DNA of 41,248 nucleotides from an uncultured bacterium (GCA_947073645.1 CAMTMK010000017.1:1-41248); one strand, 5' to 3'. Counted from the first letter of the stretch, positions 16,479 to 25,156 are shown. The notes: generated by a model from the sequence alone, not told the origin. A program made the numbers and translations.

Positions 16479-17867
16479 TTATTTAACATAGTTTAAAAGT
16501 GTTCTAACTCCTGCGCCTGTTGCGCCTGAGATGAATTCTTTCTGCGGTTTTTCTAGGAAGGCTGTTCCTGCAATATCAATGTGAGTCCATTTTACATCTT
16601 TTACAAATTCCTGTAAGAACAGACCTGCTGTAGATGCACCGCCATATCTCGAACCTGTGTTTTTCATATCAGCAATATCGGATTTCAAACTGTTAAAGTA
16701 TTCTTTGAACATTGGTAATTGCCAGTATGTTTCGCCTGAGTTTTGAGCAGTTTTGATTAATCTGGCAATCATTTCTTCGTCGTTCCCCATAATACCTGAT
16801 GCAACAGTTCCCAATGCCACCATGCAAGCACCCGTAAGAGTTGCAATGTCTATAACTTCATCAACTCCAAGCTCGCAAGCGTAGCATAGAGCATCAGCAA
16901 GAGTTAATCTGCCTTCAGCATCAGTGTTGTCAACTTCAATAGTTTTACCGTTTTTAGCTGTTAAAATATCACCGGGTTTATAAGCAGAACCTGAAGGCAT
17001 ATTTTCGCAAGCCGCGATAATTCCGTGAACTTCCGTATCCGGCTGTAATTTTGCTAAAGCTTTCATTACACCTAATATACAAGCAGAACCGGACATATCA
17101 TCTTTCATTGTAAGCATTGAAGAAGCTGGTTTGATATCAAGACCGCCGGAATCAAAGCAAATGCCTTTTCCGATTAAAGCGATTTTTTTCTTAGGGTTTT
17201 TCCCTGTATATTTCATGTGGATAAATTTAGGAGCGTTAACACTACCTTGTCCAACAGCAAGAAATGCCCCCATTCCCATTCTTTCAATTTCAGATTTTTC
17301 GTAAACTTTAGTTTCTAAACCTTCAATACTTTGAGCAATTTCTGCAAGTTTTGCGGGTGTTGCAAATTGAGCAGGGCTGTTTGCTAAATCTCTTGCAAAT
17401 TTCATTGCTTCGCCAAAGATAATACCTTCATTGATTCCTTCCTGAGAAAATTTAGTGAAAGTAATTTCATCTAAGTGATGTGCTTTTTCGGATTTATATT
17501 TGTCAAATGCATAATCCGCAATCATTGCGCCGAGTGATGCTGATTTACCGTAATCACAATTTACATCAAAATCAAAAACAGCTTTTTTAGCTTTAATCTG
17601 ATGTAATTTCTTTACTGCTTTTGCAACAGCTTCTCTCATCTTGTTAGCATCAAATTCTTCCTTTTTACCAAAACCGATAACAAGAATTTTGTCTGCAGAA
17701 TTTTGTCCTAATGTGTGAATTAAATATGTTTGTCCGAATTTGCCTTCAAATCCGTCTTTTTCAACAACATAAGTATTTGCAAGTTCTTGTGAAGTCATTT
17801 CGCCTTCAAATTTGTTGATGACAAGGACTTCTGTTTCTTTTACGTCTTGTGAAACTTTAATTTCCAT
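16479..17867 (-). CDS. pepA: Leucyl aminopeptidase, family M17
   Basis: A 462-residue cytosolic aminopeptidase that removes N-terminal residues from peptides, normally as a hexamer. The two-metal active site is visible in GKGICFDSGGLDIKPASSML, TMKDDMSGSA and the M17 signature NTDAEGRLTLADALCYA, with IDIATLTGACMVALG after it. The N-terminal 150 residues are the weakly conserved M17 domain. Length is slightly short (480-500 is usual) but no motif is missing. AAGGAGAGAG precedes the ATG and a strong promoter lies at 17892-17920. It is transcribed alone, diverging from rny. Confidence 0.95.
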   Translation of the reverse strand: MEIKVSQDVKETEVLVINKFEGEMTSQELANTYVVEKDGFEGKFGQTYLIHTLGQNSADKILVIGFGKKEEFDANKMREAVAKAVKKLHQIKAKKAVFDFDVNCDYGKSASLGAMIADYAFDKYKSEKAHHLDEITFTKFSQEGINEGIIFGEAMKFARDLANSPAQFATPAKLAEIAQSIEGLETKVYEKSEIERMGMGAFLAVGQGSVNAPKFIHMKYTGKNPKKKIALIGKGICFDSGGLDIKPASSMLTMKDDMSGSACILGVMKALAKLQPDTEVHGIIAACENMPSGSAYKPGDILTAKNGKTIEVDNTDAEGRLTLADALCYACELGVDEVIDIATLTGACMVALGTVASGIMGNDEEMIARLIKTAQNSGETYWQLPMFKEYFNSLKSDIADMKNTGSRYGGASTAGLFLQEFVKDVKWTHIDIAGTAFLEKPQKEFISGATGAGVRTLLNYVK

Positions 17868-17891
17868 AATTTCTCTCTCCTTACGGAGATT

Positions 17892-17920
17892 AGTATAGCA
17901 CTTTTTAAAATCTTTGTAAA
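17892..17920 (-). promoter_or_regulatory. Sigma-70-type promoter of pepA
   Basis: On the minus strand, -35 TTTACA (17920-17915) and -10 TATACT (17897-17892) are separated by 17 bases. Both boxes match consensus at five of six positions. Transcription would start near 17885, 18 bases before the ATG. Confidence 0.75.
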
Positions 17921-17928
17921 TTCTTTAT

Positions 17929-17988
17929 TTTACCTACTATACAAAAAATCCATGTCGTGATATGATACTTACAGATGTAGTAGGTAAA
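17929..17988 (+). promoter_or_regulatory. Extended -10 promoter of rny between 11-bp inverted repeat arms
   Basis: TTTACCTACTA (17929-17939) and TAGTAGGTAAA (17978-17988) are perfect inverted copies 38 bases apart. Between them lies TGATATGAT (17958-17966), an extended -10 box. Transcription would start near 17973, giving rny a leader of about 135 nt. The flanking arms are placed like paired operator sites; the factor is unknown. Confidence 0.5.
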
Positions 17989-18040
17989 TATTTTTTGGAA
18001 ATATATGCAATAAAATTCGTTTAAATATGAATAGATGAAA

Positions 18041-18065
18041 GCTCGATAGGATACATGTATCGGGC
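18041..18065 (+). other. Hairpin in the rny 5' leader
   Basis: GCTCGATA (18041-18048) and TATCGGGC (18058-18065) pair over eight positions with one G-U, enclosing a nine-base loop. GATACATGTATC (18050-18061) is also a perfect DNA palindrome. It lies about 40 bases before the rny start. There is no T run, so it is not a terminator. It could be an RNA structure for autoregulation or a DNA site. Confidence 0.4.
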
Positions 18066-18107
18066 ATTGCCTGTATATTTGAAAAATAGAAAAGGATAAG
18101 GTATTAA

Positions 18108-19628
18108 ATGGACGCTTTATTAATTATTGCGATTATTGCGGTAATAGCCTTAATCGCTGTGCTGTTTGTCCGAGAAAACAAAACTAAATCCGTACTTTTG
18201 GCTGTTGAAAAAGACAAAAAGGCCTTAGAGGAGAAAGAAAAACTTCTTTTAAAAGAAGCTAAAATCAAAGCAATTGAAGAATTGCAGGATGACAGAGAAA
18301 AACTTAACGAAGAAGAAAGAGAACGCAGACAAGAACTTGCAAGACAAGAACAAAAGCTTGCCAAACGCGAAGATATGCTTGAAGATAAAATTCAGGAATA
18401 TACTGAAAAAGACTTGCAGGCACAAAGAAAGTTGGATGAACTTCTTGAAAAAGAAGATTATCTGGCAGAAATTGTTCAAAAACAAACTACAGAACTTGAA
18501 AGAATTTCCGGCATGTCTGCAGAAGATGCGAAAAACATGCTTCTTGAACAATTAAAACACGATTTAGCTCAAGAGCAGATGCAGTTAATAAGAGAAAATG
18601 AAGCGAAAATAAAAGAAATTTCACTTGAAAAATCAAAAGAAATTCTATCAACAACAATGCAAAGATGTATGATTGAACAAGTTGTAGAAACAACAGTTTC
18701 AGTTGTAGCTTTGCCTAATGATGAAATGAAAGGTCGTATTATTGGTCGTGAAGGTCGTAATATTCGTGCACTTGAAACTTTAACAGGTGTTGACTTAATC
18801 ATTGATGATACTCCGGAAGCTGTTGTGTTATCAAGTTTTGACCCCGTAAGACGCGAAATTGCAAAACTTGCATTAGAAAAGCTTATCGTAGACGGACGTA
18901 TTCACCCTGTCAGAATTGAAGAAATGGTAGAAAAAGCTCAGGAAGAAATCGATAAAAAGATTTGGTCCGAAGGTGAAAATGCAGTTCTTGAAATGGGTGT
19001 TATGGGTTTAAATAAAGAACTTATCAAAACATTGGGACGTTTGTATTACAGAACAAGTTACGGTCAAAATGTTTTAAAACACTCATTAGAAGTTGGTCAT
19101 ATCGCAGGCATGCTGGCTGCTGAGCTTGGTGCAAATGAAACTGTTGCAAAACGTGCAGGACTTTTACATGATATAGGAAAAGCTGTTGACCAAACTCAAG
19201 AAGGTACACATATTCAGCTTGGTGTAGAACTTGCAAACAGATTTGGCGAAAGACCGGAAGTTGTTCATGCTATTGAGGCTCACCATGATGATGTTGTTGC
19301 AAATACAATTGAAGCAGTGCTTGTTAAGGTTGCCGATGCAATTTCTGCAGGTAGACCCGGTGCCAGACGCGATACTCTGGAAATTTACATTAAACGTCTT
19401 CAAAAAATTGAAGAAATTGTTAACAATTATGACGGTATTAAACAATCTTTTGCAGTTCAGGCAGGCAGAGAAGTTAGAATTATTGTTGAAGCTGAAAGAT
19501 TTGATGATTTGGCATCACAAAAACTTGCGCGTGATGTTGCAAAACGTATAGAAGATGAACTTGATTACCCTGGACAAATCAGAGTTACAGTGGTAAGAGA
19601 GTTCCGAACAACTGAAATAGCAAAATAG
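18108..19628 (+). CDS. rny: Ribonuclease Y
   Basis: A 506-residue membrane-anchored endoribonuclease that starts bulk mRNA decay in many bacteria lacking RNase E. An N-terminal transmembrane helix (residues 3-22) is followed by a long charged coiled coil (about 30-190), a KH RNA-binding domain (about 205-270, with [15 protein letters not shown]), and an HD metal-dependent nuclease domain (about 330-430, with [10 protein letters not shown] and [10 protein letters not shown]). Length and layout are normal. The Shine-Dalgarno sequence is AAAGGATAAGG. It is followed by ymdB, the pairing also known in Bacillus (ymdA-ymdB). The leader is long and structured. Confidence 0.97.
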   Translation: MDALLIIAIIAVIALIAVLFVRENKTKSVLLAVEKDKKALEEKEKLLLKEAKIKAIEELQDDREKLNEEERERRQELARQEQKLAKREDMLEDKIQEYTEKDLQAQRKLDELLEKEDYLAEIVQKQTTELERISGMSAEDAKNMLLEQLKHDLAQEQMQLIRENEAKIKEISLEKSKEILSTTMQRCMIEQVVETTVSVVALPNDEMKGRIIGREGRNIRALETLTGVDLIIDDTPEAVVLSSFDPVRREIAKLALEKLIVDGRIHPVRIEEMVEKAQEEIDKKIWSEGENAVLEMGVMGLNKELIKTLGRLYYRTSYGQNVLKHSLEVGHIAGMLAAELGANETVAKRAGLLHDIGKAVDQTQEGTHIQLGVELANRFGERPEVVHAIEAHHDDVVANTIEAVLVKVADAISAGRPGARRDTLEIYIKRLQKIEEIVNNYDGIKQSFAVQAGREVRIIVEAERFDDLASQKLARDVAKRIEDELDYPGQIRVTVVREFRTTEIAK

Positions 19629-19657
19629 CGGTTGAGGCTTATGCCTCTTCCGTTTTT
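19629..19657 (+). terminator. Terminator-like hairpin between rny and ymdB
   Basis: CGG-TT-GAGGC (19629-19638) pairs with GCCTC-TT-CCG (19643-19652) around TTAT, with two T-T mismatches in the stem, then TTTTT (19653-19657). The ymdB Shine-Dalgarno AAAGG follows at once and its ATG is at 19670. As there is no room for a full promoter downstream, this is probably a leaky terminator or RNA-processing site. Confidence 0.65.
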
Positions 19658-19669
19658 AAAGGTATATTT

Positions 19670-20494
19670 ATGGATAGTAAAAACATAAAAATTTTATTTT
19701 TCGGAGATATGGTCGGAAAGCCCGGAAGGTTTGCCGTAAGAGATTTTATAGCTGAAAATAAACAAAATTATGATTTTATTATTGCAAATGTTGAAAATGC
19801 ATCACATGGTTTTGGTTTAACTGAAAAAAATTATAGAGAAATATCCGAATATGGTGTCGATTGTATGACATCAGGAAACCATATTTGGGATAAAAGAGAG
19901 ATTTTTAACTACATCTCGGGCGCAGAAAAACTTATCCGCCCGCTTAACTACCCTGCCGATACTATCGGGCAGGGCAGTCATGTTTTTGAACTTGAAGATG
20001 GTCTTAAAATTGCTGTAATAAACGCATTGGGACGCGTATTTATGAGTCCTGTAGAATCTCAGTGGACGTTGATTGCCGATGAGATTAAGCGTTTGAATGA
20101 GATAACGCCGATTGTAATTGTAGATTTTCATGCTGAAGCTACCGCTGAGAAAATCTGTTTTGCAAGGTATTGTTCCGAATTAGGATTGAGTGCATTTTTT
20201 GGTACTCATACTCATGTGCAGACAGCGGATGAGCAGCTTATGAACAATACTGCATATATAACAGATGCAGGTTTTTGCGGTTCTGCCGACAGTGTAATCG
20301 GGATGGAATATTCAACGTCTTTGAATCGTTTTATAACAGTCGTTCCCGAGCGTTATGAAGTAGCTGACGGTAATGTTGTCCAAGTTAATGCTGTCGAAGT
20401 TGAAATTAATCGAAAAAGCGGACATGCTGTAGCTATAAAAAGAATTTTTATGTTAGTAGATAAAGAGAAAAAGGAAAAGGACAATGAAGAGTGA
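19670..20494 (+). CDS. ymdB: YmdB-family metallophosphoesterase
   Basis: A 274-residue phosphodiesterase of the YmdB (TIGR00282) type. Metal-binding motifs are in order: ILFFGDMVGKPGR (residues 8-20), ANVENASHGFGLT, SGNHIWDKREIF, IVDFHAEATAEK and FFGTHTHVQTADEQ. The Bacillus enzyme hydrolyses cyclic nucleotides (2',3'-cNMP/cAMP) and affects biofilm and motility decisions; that role here is by homology only. It follows rny after a terminator-like hairpin, and its last 11 bases overlap the PHP gene. Confidence 0.93.
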   Translation: MDSKNIKILFFGDMVGKPGRFAVRDFIAENKQNYDFIIANVENASHGFGLTEKNYREISEYGVDCMTSGNHIWDKREIFNYISGAEKLIRPLNYPADTIGQGSHVFELEDGLKIAVINALGRVFMSPVESQWTLIADEIKRLNEITPIVIVDFHAEATAEKICFARYCSELGLSAFFGTHTHVQTADEQLMNNTAYITDAGFCGSADSVIGMEYSTSLNRFITVVPERYEVADGNVVQVNAVEVEINRKSGHAVAIKRIFMLVDKEKKEKDNEE

Positions 20495-21338
20495 TTTACA
20501 TATTCACACCCTTTACTCGGACGGGGTATTCTCGCCTGAGAAAATTGTAGACACAGCAATTGATGTCGGGCTTCAGGTAATTGCTTTGACAGACCATGAT
20601 AACGTACTTTCGTATCCAGTTGCAAAGGAATATTTGAAACAAACTGATAGAGAAGATAAATTAGAAATTATCCGCGGTATAGAAGTTAATACGTTGTATA
20701 AAAATTACGAAGTTCATATATTGGGTTATTTTATGGATGTTGAGAATAGTGATTTTCAAAGTATGCTGAAATCTCAACAGCAGGCTCGTGTGAAACAGAC
20801 AAAAGAAATTATTTCACTTCTTTCAAAAAAAGAAGGTATAAAAATAAAATTTGATGATATCAAAAAACAGGTAGCAGAAGGCGGTAGTATCGGACGTCCG
20901 CATATTGCAAAGGCTATTACAAATGCAGGCGGGACTTCAAATGTTATGGAAGCGTATTCAAAATATATCCATGATGAATCTCCGGTTTATGTCCAGAGAA
21001 AAACTGTATCTCCGCAGGATGCTGTTGAAGTTATCTATGATGCGGGCGGAATACCTGTTATTGCACATCCTCATGATATTGATATTGCGGAAAAACTTAT
21101 TAAAGAATTGATGCAGTATGGTTTGAGAGGTATTGAGGCGTATCACAGAAAACATTCACCTGCTTGTGTTGAGTATTTCTCTTCAATGGCAGAAGAATTA
21201 GGGCTTATCGTAACCGGAGGTTCGGATTTCCATTGCCCGAATATTATGAACGGACAAATTATTTTAGGTAAAAACTTTGTGCCTGAATGGGTCTATGATA
21301 AATTAATCGAAGAAAAGAAACGAATTGATATGGCATAA
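20484..21338 (+). CDS. PHP-domain phosphoesterase (TrpH/YciV-like)
   Basis: A 284-residue protein of the PHP family. Metal ligands are visible in DLHIHTLYSDGVFSPEKIV (residues 3-21), ALTDHDNVL, RGIEVNT, IAHPHDIDIAEKL and GGSDFHCPNIMNG near the C-terminus. The E. coli homologue YciV/RNase AM removes 3'-phosphate from 3',5'-bisphosphate nucleotides and trims RNA 5' ends one base at a time; this would fit its place after rny and ymdB as a third nucleotide- or RNA-processing enzyme. It overlaps ymdB by 11 bases, with AAAAGGAAAAGG as ribosome binding site. Exact substrate is unproven. Confidence 0.88.
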   Translation: MKSDLHIHTLYSDGVFSPEKIVDTAIDVGLQVIALTDHDNVLSYPVAKEYLKQTDREDKLEIIRGIEVNTLYKNYEVHILGYFMDVENSDFQSMLKSQQQARVKQTKEIISLLSKKEGIKIKFDDIKKQVAEGGSIGRPHIAKAITNAGGTSNVMEAYSKYIHDESPVYVQRKTVSPQDAVEVIYDAGGIPVIAHPHDIDIAEKLIKELMQYGLRGIEAYHRKHSPACVEYFSSMAEELGLIVTGGSDFHCPNIMNGQIILGKNFVPEWVYDKLIEEKKRIDMA

Positions 21339-21340
21339 TT

Positions 21341-21973
21341 ATGGCAAAAAAACGTTATCTGAAACTTGAATATTCAATATTTTTATTCGTACTTCTCGGA
21401 ATTTTGCTTCTTGTGATGCCAACATCTTTTGAGAATACCAGACAAGCAGGGTTTATTTCTAAATGGAATGAAAAATTTAATCGTGTTGAATATATGTTTT
21501 CGGTAATAAATGCCCATGTTTCTGATGATATTATCAGAAGTATGAATAAGGCAAAATCGCATGAGGAGCGTGAAGCGATTTTGCTTGCTTTAATGAAGCC
21601 TTATCTTCGTATAAATACAGATAATCGTCCAAAACGTTATAGGCCTAAATATATTAACGGTTCAAGTGTTTATAAAGGTCAGAGTTATTTTTTTGATGAC
21701 TTTTATTTTGCAGAAAATAATTCTATTGTAGGGATTAAAGATATAAAGTCTGAAAATAAAGATGATGCACTTTTTTTGATGATGTTTGATATAAACGGGA
21801 TTATGCCTCCAAACCGCTGGGGAAAAGATATTTACGGGGTAAGTATTTTTGATGGCGGGAAAATTGAACCGTTTGGGTTTGATTTGGATATGAAAGAGCT
21901 TAAAAAAGATTGTTTTGAAACAGGAATAAGCTGTTCATATTATTACAAAATCGGCGGAGGTTTTGAAGAATAA
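21341..21973 (+). CDS. Membrane-anchored protein with pseudopilin-like C-terminus
   Basis: A 210-residue protein that I cannot assign to a named family. One membrane helix at residues about 11-28 is preceded by a short basic stretch (MAKKRYLKLEY), so the rest should be outside the cytoplasm. It has no prepilin cleavage motif. Yet its C-terminal third, DINGIMPPNRWGKD followed by GKIEPFGFDLDM and LKKDCFETGISCSYYY, matches the end of the pseudopilin at 34575 (DINGVKGPNRLGRD, DKLMPYAFGQ, LLKDCTKNG). So a pilin-type head appears to be carried on a non-pilin anchor. It starts two bases after the PHP gene, as the last gene of the rny group. Confidence 0.75.
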   Translation: MAKKRYLKLEYSIFLFVLLGILLLVMPTSFENTRQAGFISKWNEKFNRVEYMFSVINAHVSDDIIRSMNKAKSHEEREAILLALMKPYLRINTDNRPKRYRPKYINGSSVYKGQSYFFDDFYFAENNSIVGIKDIKSENKDDALFLMMFDINGIMPPNRWGKDIYGVSIFDGGKIEPFGFDLDMKELKKDCFETGISCSYYYKIGGGFEE

Positions 21974-21975
21974 GA

Positions 21976-21997
21976 AATCCGACCTAAAGGTCGGATT
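21976..21997. terminator. Shared terminator hairpin between convergent genes
   Basis: AATCCGACC (21976-21984) and GGTCGGATT (21989-21997) form a perfect 9-bp stem with a TAAA loop. It follows the stop at 21973 by two bases on the plus strand and the stop at 22003 on the minus strand. The T runs on both sides are imperfect (AAATTTTATTTT on plus). Confidence 0.75.
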
Positions 21998-22002
21998 AAA
22001 TT

Positions 22003-22728
22003 TTATTTTAAATATTTTTTTGCTGTTTCAATGTTTTTATCTTTCACATTACGTTTCGATAATTTAAGAGCCTTTTTTTCTTCACAAATTTTTTGTTTTT
22101 TAGCTTTTTTCTCAGCCTTAATCAGTTCTTTTTCTTTTTTTAAAGTTTCTGTATAATTTGCAGAGAAACCGAATTCAGGGGCTAATTTATCAGCTTTTTT
22201 TGCTTTAAGCATAGGAAATAATGTTTCTGATATATCTTCTGTAAATATTCTAAATAAATAATTTTCAAATTCTTTCATTTTATTATTGCTTAGTTTTTCT
22301 TTTGCCCGTTCAATAAATGTTTCATGAGCTTTCAGTGTAAAAACAGGCTTACGAAGTCTTTGTTTTTTTTGCATCGTATAATAGTTATCAGGATAACTTT
22401 CGATAAGTACTTCTTTTTTTAGCTTACAATTTTTAAGTTTTAATCTGATAAATGCATCCCCATTTCTATTTGGGTAGTTTACTGATAAGAATGTGTCAGG
22501 ATGCAAAGGCTCAACAGCTTGTTGTAATGTATCAATACATTTATCTGCCCTGTTTCTGATTTCGCTTAAAATTTGCATATTAATCTGCCTGCCTTGTCTG
22601 TTAGCTTGTTTTAATTCTTTTTTTATTAAACGATTTGCAGTTCCGTTTATAAAATCAGTCACTGATTTACCAAGATATCCATTAAAATTTGGTTGAGAAT
22701 TAGCTGAATTAACTGGTGTGATGTTCAT
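22003..22728 (-). CDS. Unknown Lys-rich protein with N-terminal F-N-G signature
   Basis: A 241-residue protein without a recognised domain. It begins MNITPVNSANSQPNFNGYL. This short start (M-x-I-[ST]-P-V, then a polar linker and F-N-G) recurs in two other unknown proteins of the window, at 30962 and 31513. No signal peptide or membrane helix is visible. Residues about 25-170 look globular, with SVNYPNRNGDAFIRLKLKNC as probable beta strands. Residues 195-241 are very rich in Lys and Glu and may be a helix that binds nucleic acid or is disordered. AAAAAAGGAG precedes the ATG. It lies after the apt terminator with no room for a full promoter. Confidence 0.75.
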   Translation of the reverse strand: MNITPVNSANSQPNFNGYLGKSVTDFINGTANRLIKKELKQANRQGRQINMQILSEIRNRADKCIDTLQQAVEPLHPDTFLSVNYPNRNGDAFIRLKLKNCKLKKEVLIESYPDNYYTMQKKQRLRKPVFTLKAHETFIERAKEKLSNNKMKEFENYLFRIFTEDISETLFPMLKAKKADKLAPEFGFSANYTETLKKEKELIKAEKKAKKQKICEEKKALKLSKRNVKDKNIETAKKYLK

Positions 22729-22748
22729 CTTTATACTCCTTTTTTTAT

Positions 22749-22779
22749 AAAAAAGGCAGAAATTTAATTCTGCCTTTTT
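22749..22779 (-). terminator. Terminator of apt
   Basis: AAAAAGGCAGAA (22750-22761) and TTCTGCCTTTTT (22768-22779) form a 12-bp stem around a six-base loop. On the minus strand the T run is TTTTTT. The next minus-strand start codon is only 21 bases beyond it. Confidence 0.88.
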
Positions 22780-22781
22780 AA

Positions 22782-23309
22782 TTAATATTTAAGCATTGAA
22801 ACTGTTCTTGGTGAATCAGTAAGTTTTTCTCTGCCGTTTAAATCTTCAAGTTCAATTAAGAAAGCTATGCCGACTAAGTTTGCCCCTGTCTTTTTAACAA
22901 GTTTACAAGCAGCCTCTGCGGTTCCGCCTGTTGCAAGCAAATCGTCTACTATAAGAACATTTGCACCTTCAGGGAACGCATCTTTATGAACTTCGATTTT
23001 ATCTGTGCCGTATTCAAGAGCGTATTCTTCAGAATATGTTTCTGCGGGAAGTTTATTAGGTTTTCTGATAGGTACAAAGCCTGCATCTAATTTGTAAGCC
23101 ATTGGCATACCAAAGATAAATCCTCTGCTTTCGATACCAGCAATATAATCGATTTTTACATCTTTGAATTGGTCGCAAAGGTAATCAATCATAACCTTTA
23201 ATGTTTCTTGATCTTTTAGAGCTGTTGTGATGTCGCGGAAAATAATTCCCGGTTTTGGAAAATCTACAACGTCTCTTATTTTGCTTTTTACGTCAACTAG
23301 TGTGTTCAT
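22782..23309 (-). CDS. apt: Adenine phosphoribosyltransferase
   Basis: A 175-residue purine-salvage enzyme making AMP from adenine and PRPP. The signature VLIVDDLLATGGTAEAACKL (PRPP loop) is at about 121-140; RDVVDFPKPGIIFRDITT near the start and GIESRGFIFGMPMAYKL are also typical. Length is normal. AAAGGAGAAAATATAA precedes the ATG. It begins directly at the stop of the upstream glycosyltransferase gene, so the two are co-transcribed. Confidence 0.97.
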   Translation of the reverse strand: MNTLVDVKSKIRDVVDFPKPGIIFRDITTALKDQETLKVMIDYLCDQFKDVKIDYIAGIESRGFIFGMPMAYKLDAGFVPIRKPNKLPAETYSEEYALEYGTDKIEVHKDAFPEGANVLIVDDLLATGGTAEAACKLVKKTGANLVGIAFLIELEDLNGREKLTDSPRTVSMLKY

Positions 23310-24710
23310 TTATATTTTCTCCTTTATTTGTTTAATTTTTTCAGCATACTCTTTTGTTTTTTCTTTAGTTTTCTCTAATTCTTTTTTTATGAAAGCTTTT
23401 ATACTTGCTTCTTCTTCCAATACTAATCCGTGAGCAGTTTTACCCCAGTTCATATCTTTTTTCATAAACAATATTTTGAAACAGATATAAAGTACGAGCG
23501 GAAACCAGATTATCAATAGATAAATTGAAGTTTCTAACGCTTCGAACATAGCATCAAGTCGTGGCATATAATCGTAACGTCTTAGTGCATATCTTGCACC
23601 CAAGAAAAATCCGAATCCGATTACGCATCCTATAAATATTGAAGAATAAAGCATATGAGGTGATGCATCTTTTGCGATTACCTTGAAAACTCTGATAAGA
23701 ATTTCCATCAAAAACCAACCGGGCATAATAAATTGTGTTATATATGCAGTCATATCAAGGCTTGCACGTAATGACATTTTTCTTGAAAATAAAACTTGGT
23801 CAAAATATTCCAAATATCTTCTGATAGTACCTTCAAGCCATCTTCTGCGCTGTCTGTAAAGTGGTTTAATATAAATAATACCTTCTTCGTAAACAACAGC
23901 ATCAATACAAAAACGCACGTCCCATCCTTTGATATGAAGGCGTGTAGACATATCCAAATCATCAACTATCGTATAATTGTTCCAACCGCCGATATCTTCA
24001 AGGGCTTCCCGTTTGATAAGTTCACCGTTTCCGCGAAGTTCAACTGCACCTTTTATAGAATCTCTGCCGAGCTGTAAGTGTGCATCCATAGTGTATTCGT
24101 TATTTTGACAGCGTGTAAGAAGGTTTGTATTTTTGTTTCTTATAACTTTTCTAGCCTGAACTGCACCTACATCTTTCGGCTCAAGATTTGGTACCAGTTT
24201 TGTCAGAAAATCAGGGTCAACAGTTGCATCTGCATCAAATACAAGAATAGCTTCCCCTTTTGCAAGTTTTAATGCATCATTTAAAACTGCAGATTTTCCT
24301 GGGAATGCATCCGGAGTTCTGATTAGTGCCGTAACTTTTTCAAACTTATTTTCCAAATCTTTTATAACGGATGCGGTATTGTCAGAACTCCTGTCGTCAA
24401 TCACGATAACTTCAAAGTTTTCATAATCCATATTTAAAATGTTTTGAACAGTATTACCGATAACCCCTTCCTCATTATGAGCGGGAATCATTACAGTAAC
24501 AAACGGTTTATAATCTTGATTTATAACCTGCGGAAACTTCTCAAGCTTACGTTTTTGCAGTTTATAAGATAAATTCATAAATACTGCATAAATGAACATA
24601 AATGTGCATAATAACGCTAAACCCCAAACTGTATTAAAATAACTCTGGAATATATAAATAAATACTCCAAGACCTAAGACTATTAAAAATAAAAGAATTC
24701 TTTCCTTCAT
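23310..24710 (-). CDS. Processive family 2 glycosyltransferase, membrane-bound
   Basis: A 466-residue membrane enzyme. Two N-terminal helices (about 5-40) precede a GT-A domain: VTVMIPAHNEEGVI, VIVIDDRSSDNT, FDADATVDPDFL (DxD-like), then IVDDLDMSTRLHIKG and QRRRWLEG, the Q-x-x-R-W motif of processive beta-glycosyltransferases. Hydrophobic helices follow (about 325-350, 365-385, 400-425). The closest well-known relatives are PgaC/IcaA (poly-N-acetylglucosamine), cellulose and hyaluronan synthases; the polymer made here is unknown. No partner such as PgaB is present. The start was moved to ATG 24710 because GGAG lies six bases upstream; the preceding TTG overlaps that site. Confidence 0.88.
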   Translation of the reverse strand: MKERILLFLIVLGLGVFIYIFQSYFNTVWGLALLCTFMFIYAVFMNLSYKLQKRKLEKFPQVINQDYKPFVTVMIPAHNEEGVIGNTVQNILNMDYENFEVIVIDDRSSDNTASVIKDLENKFEKVTALIRTPDAFPGKSAVLNDALKLAKGEAILVFDADATVDPDFLTKLVPNLEPKDVGAVQARKVIRNKNTNLLTRCQNNEYTMDAHLQLGRDSIKGAVELRGNGELIKREALEDIGGWNNYTIVDDLDMSTRLHIKGWDVRFCIDAVVYEEGIIYIKPLYRQRRRWLEGTIRRYLEYFDQVLFSRKMSLRASLDMTAYITQFIMPGWFLMEILIRVFKVIAKDASPHMLYSSIFIGCVIGFGFFLGARYALRRYDYMPRLDAMFEALETSIYLLIIWFPLVLYICFKILFMKKDMNWGKTAHGLVLEEEASIKAFIKKELEKTKEKTKEYAEKIKQIKEKI

Positions 24711-24732
24711 CATACACTCCAATTCCTCTGAT

Positions 24733-24741
24733 ATTATATCA
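24733..24741 (-). promoter_or_regulatory. Extended -10 promoter of the glycosyltransferase gene
   Basis: On the minus strand TGATATAAT occupies 24741-24733, a perfect extended -10. The -35 region is weak. Transcription would start about 16 bases before the ATG. Confidence 0.55.
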
Positions 24742-24800
24742 TGAAATTACTCTATTTATATGTTTTTTGGGCTAAAAAATGTTAAAAAACGTTAAAACAC

Positions 24801-24828
24801 TTGCCATATAAAAATATTCCGCTATAAT
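24801..24828 (+). promoter_or_regulatory. Strong promoter of the HU gene
   Basis: -35 TTGCCA (24801-24806), 16-base spacer, -10 TATAAT (24823-24828). Start of transcription near 24835, giving a leader of about 25 nt that contains AGAGAAGGAG. Confidence 0.8.
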
Positions 24829-24859
24829 GAAAAATGTACAAGAGAGAAGGAGTTTTATA

Positions 24860-25138
24860 ATGAACAAAGAAGAATTAGTACAAGAAATTGCAAAAAAATC
24901 TAACGTAACTCAAAAAGAAGCTGCTGAAGTATTAGGCGCTTTCATAGAAACTATCCAAAAAACAGTTTCTAAAGGTAAAAAAGTTACTTTAGTAGGTTTC
25001 GGTACATTCGAATCAAGAAAAAGAGCTGCAAGAATTGGCAGAAACCCACAAACTGGCAAAGAATTAAAAATTCCTGCAACAACAGTTCCTGCTTTCTCAG
25101 CTGGTAAAAAATTCAAAGAAGCTGTTAACAAAAAATAA
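24860..25138 (+). CDS. hup: DNA-binding protein HU
   Basis: A 92-residue histone-like protein that bends and compacts DNA as a dimer. The family signature GFGTFESRKRAARIGRNPQT is at about residues 46-65, followed by PATTVPAFSAGKKFKEAVN. The start was set at ATG 24860, not the in-frame ATG at 24827. The latter overlaps the -10 box, while GAAGGAG lies seven bases before 24860, giving the usual HU length. It is a single gene with its own promoter and terminator. Confidence 0.97.
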   Translation: MNKEELVQEIAKKSNVTQKEAAEVLGAFIETIQKTVSKGKKVTLVGFGTFESRKRAARIGRNPQTGKELKIPATTVPAFSAGKKFKEAVNKK

Positions 25139-25156
25139 GCTTCAGCTGAAAAATTT

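Noticed and set aside
17877..17888. CTCC-GTAA-GGAG hairpin that would hide the pepA ribosome site
   Set aside because: The predicted transcription start (near 17885) lies inside the hairpin, so the RNA would not contain the first arm.
18250..18700. Long open frames on both strands within the rny coiled-coil region
   Set aside because: They are produced by the biased Glu/Lys-rich codons of the coiled coil and lack starts with ribosome sites.
24827..24859. Upstream ATG of the HU gene, giving 103 residues
   Set aside because: That ATG overlaps the -10 box, and the segment contains the Shine-Dalgarno sequence for the ATG at 24860.
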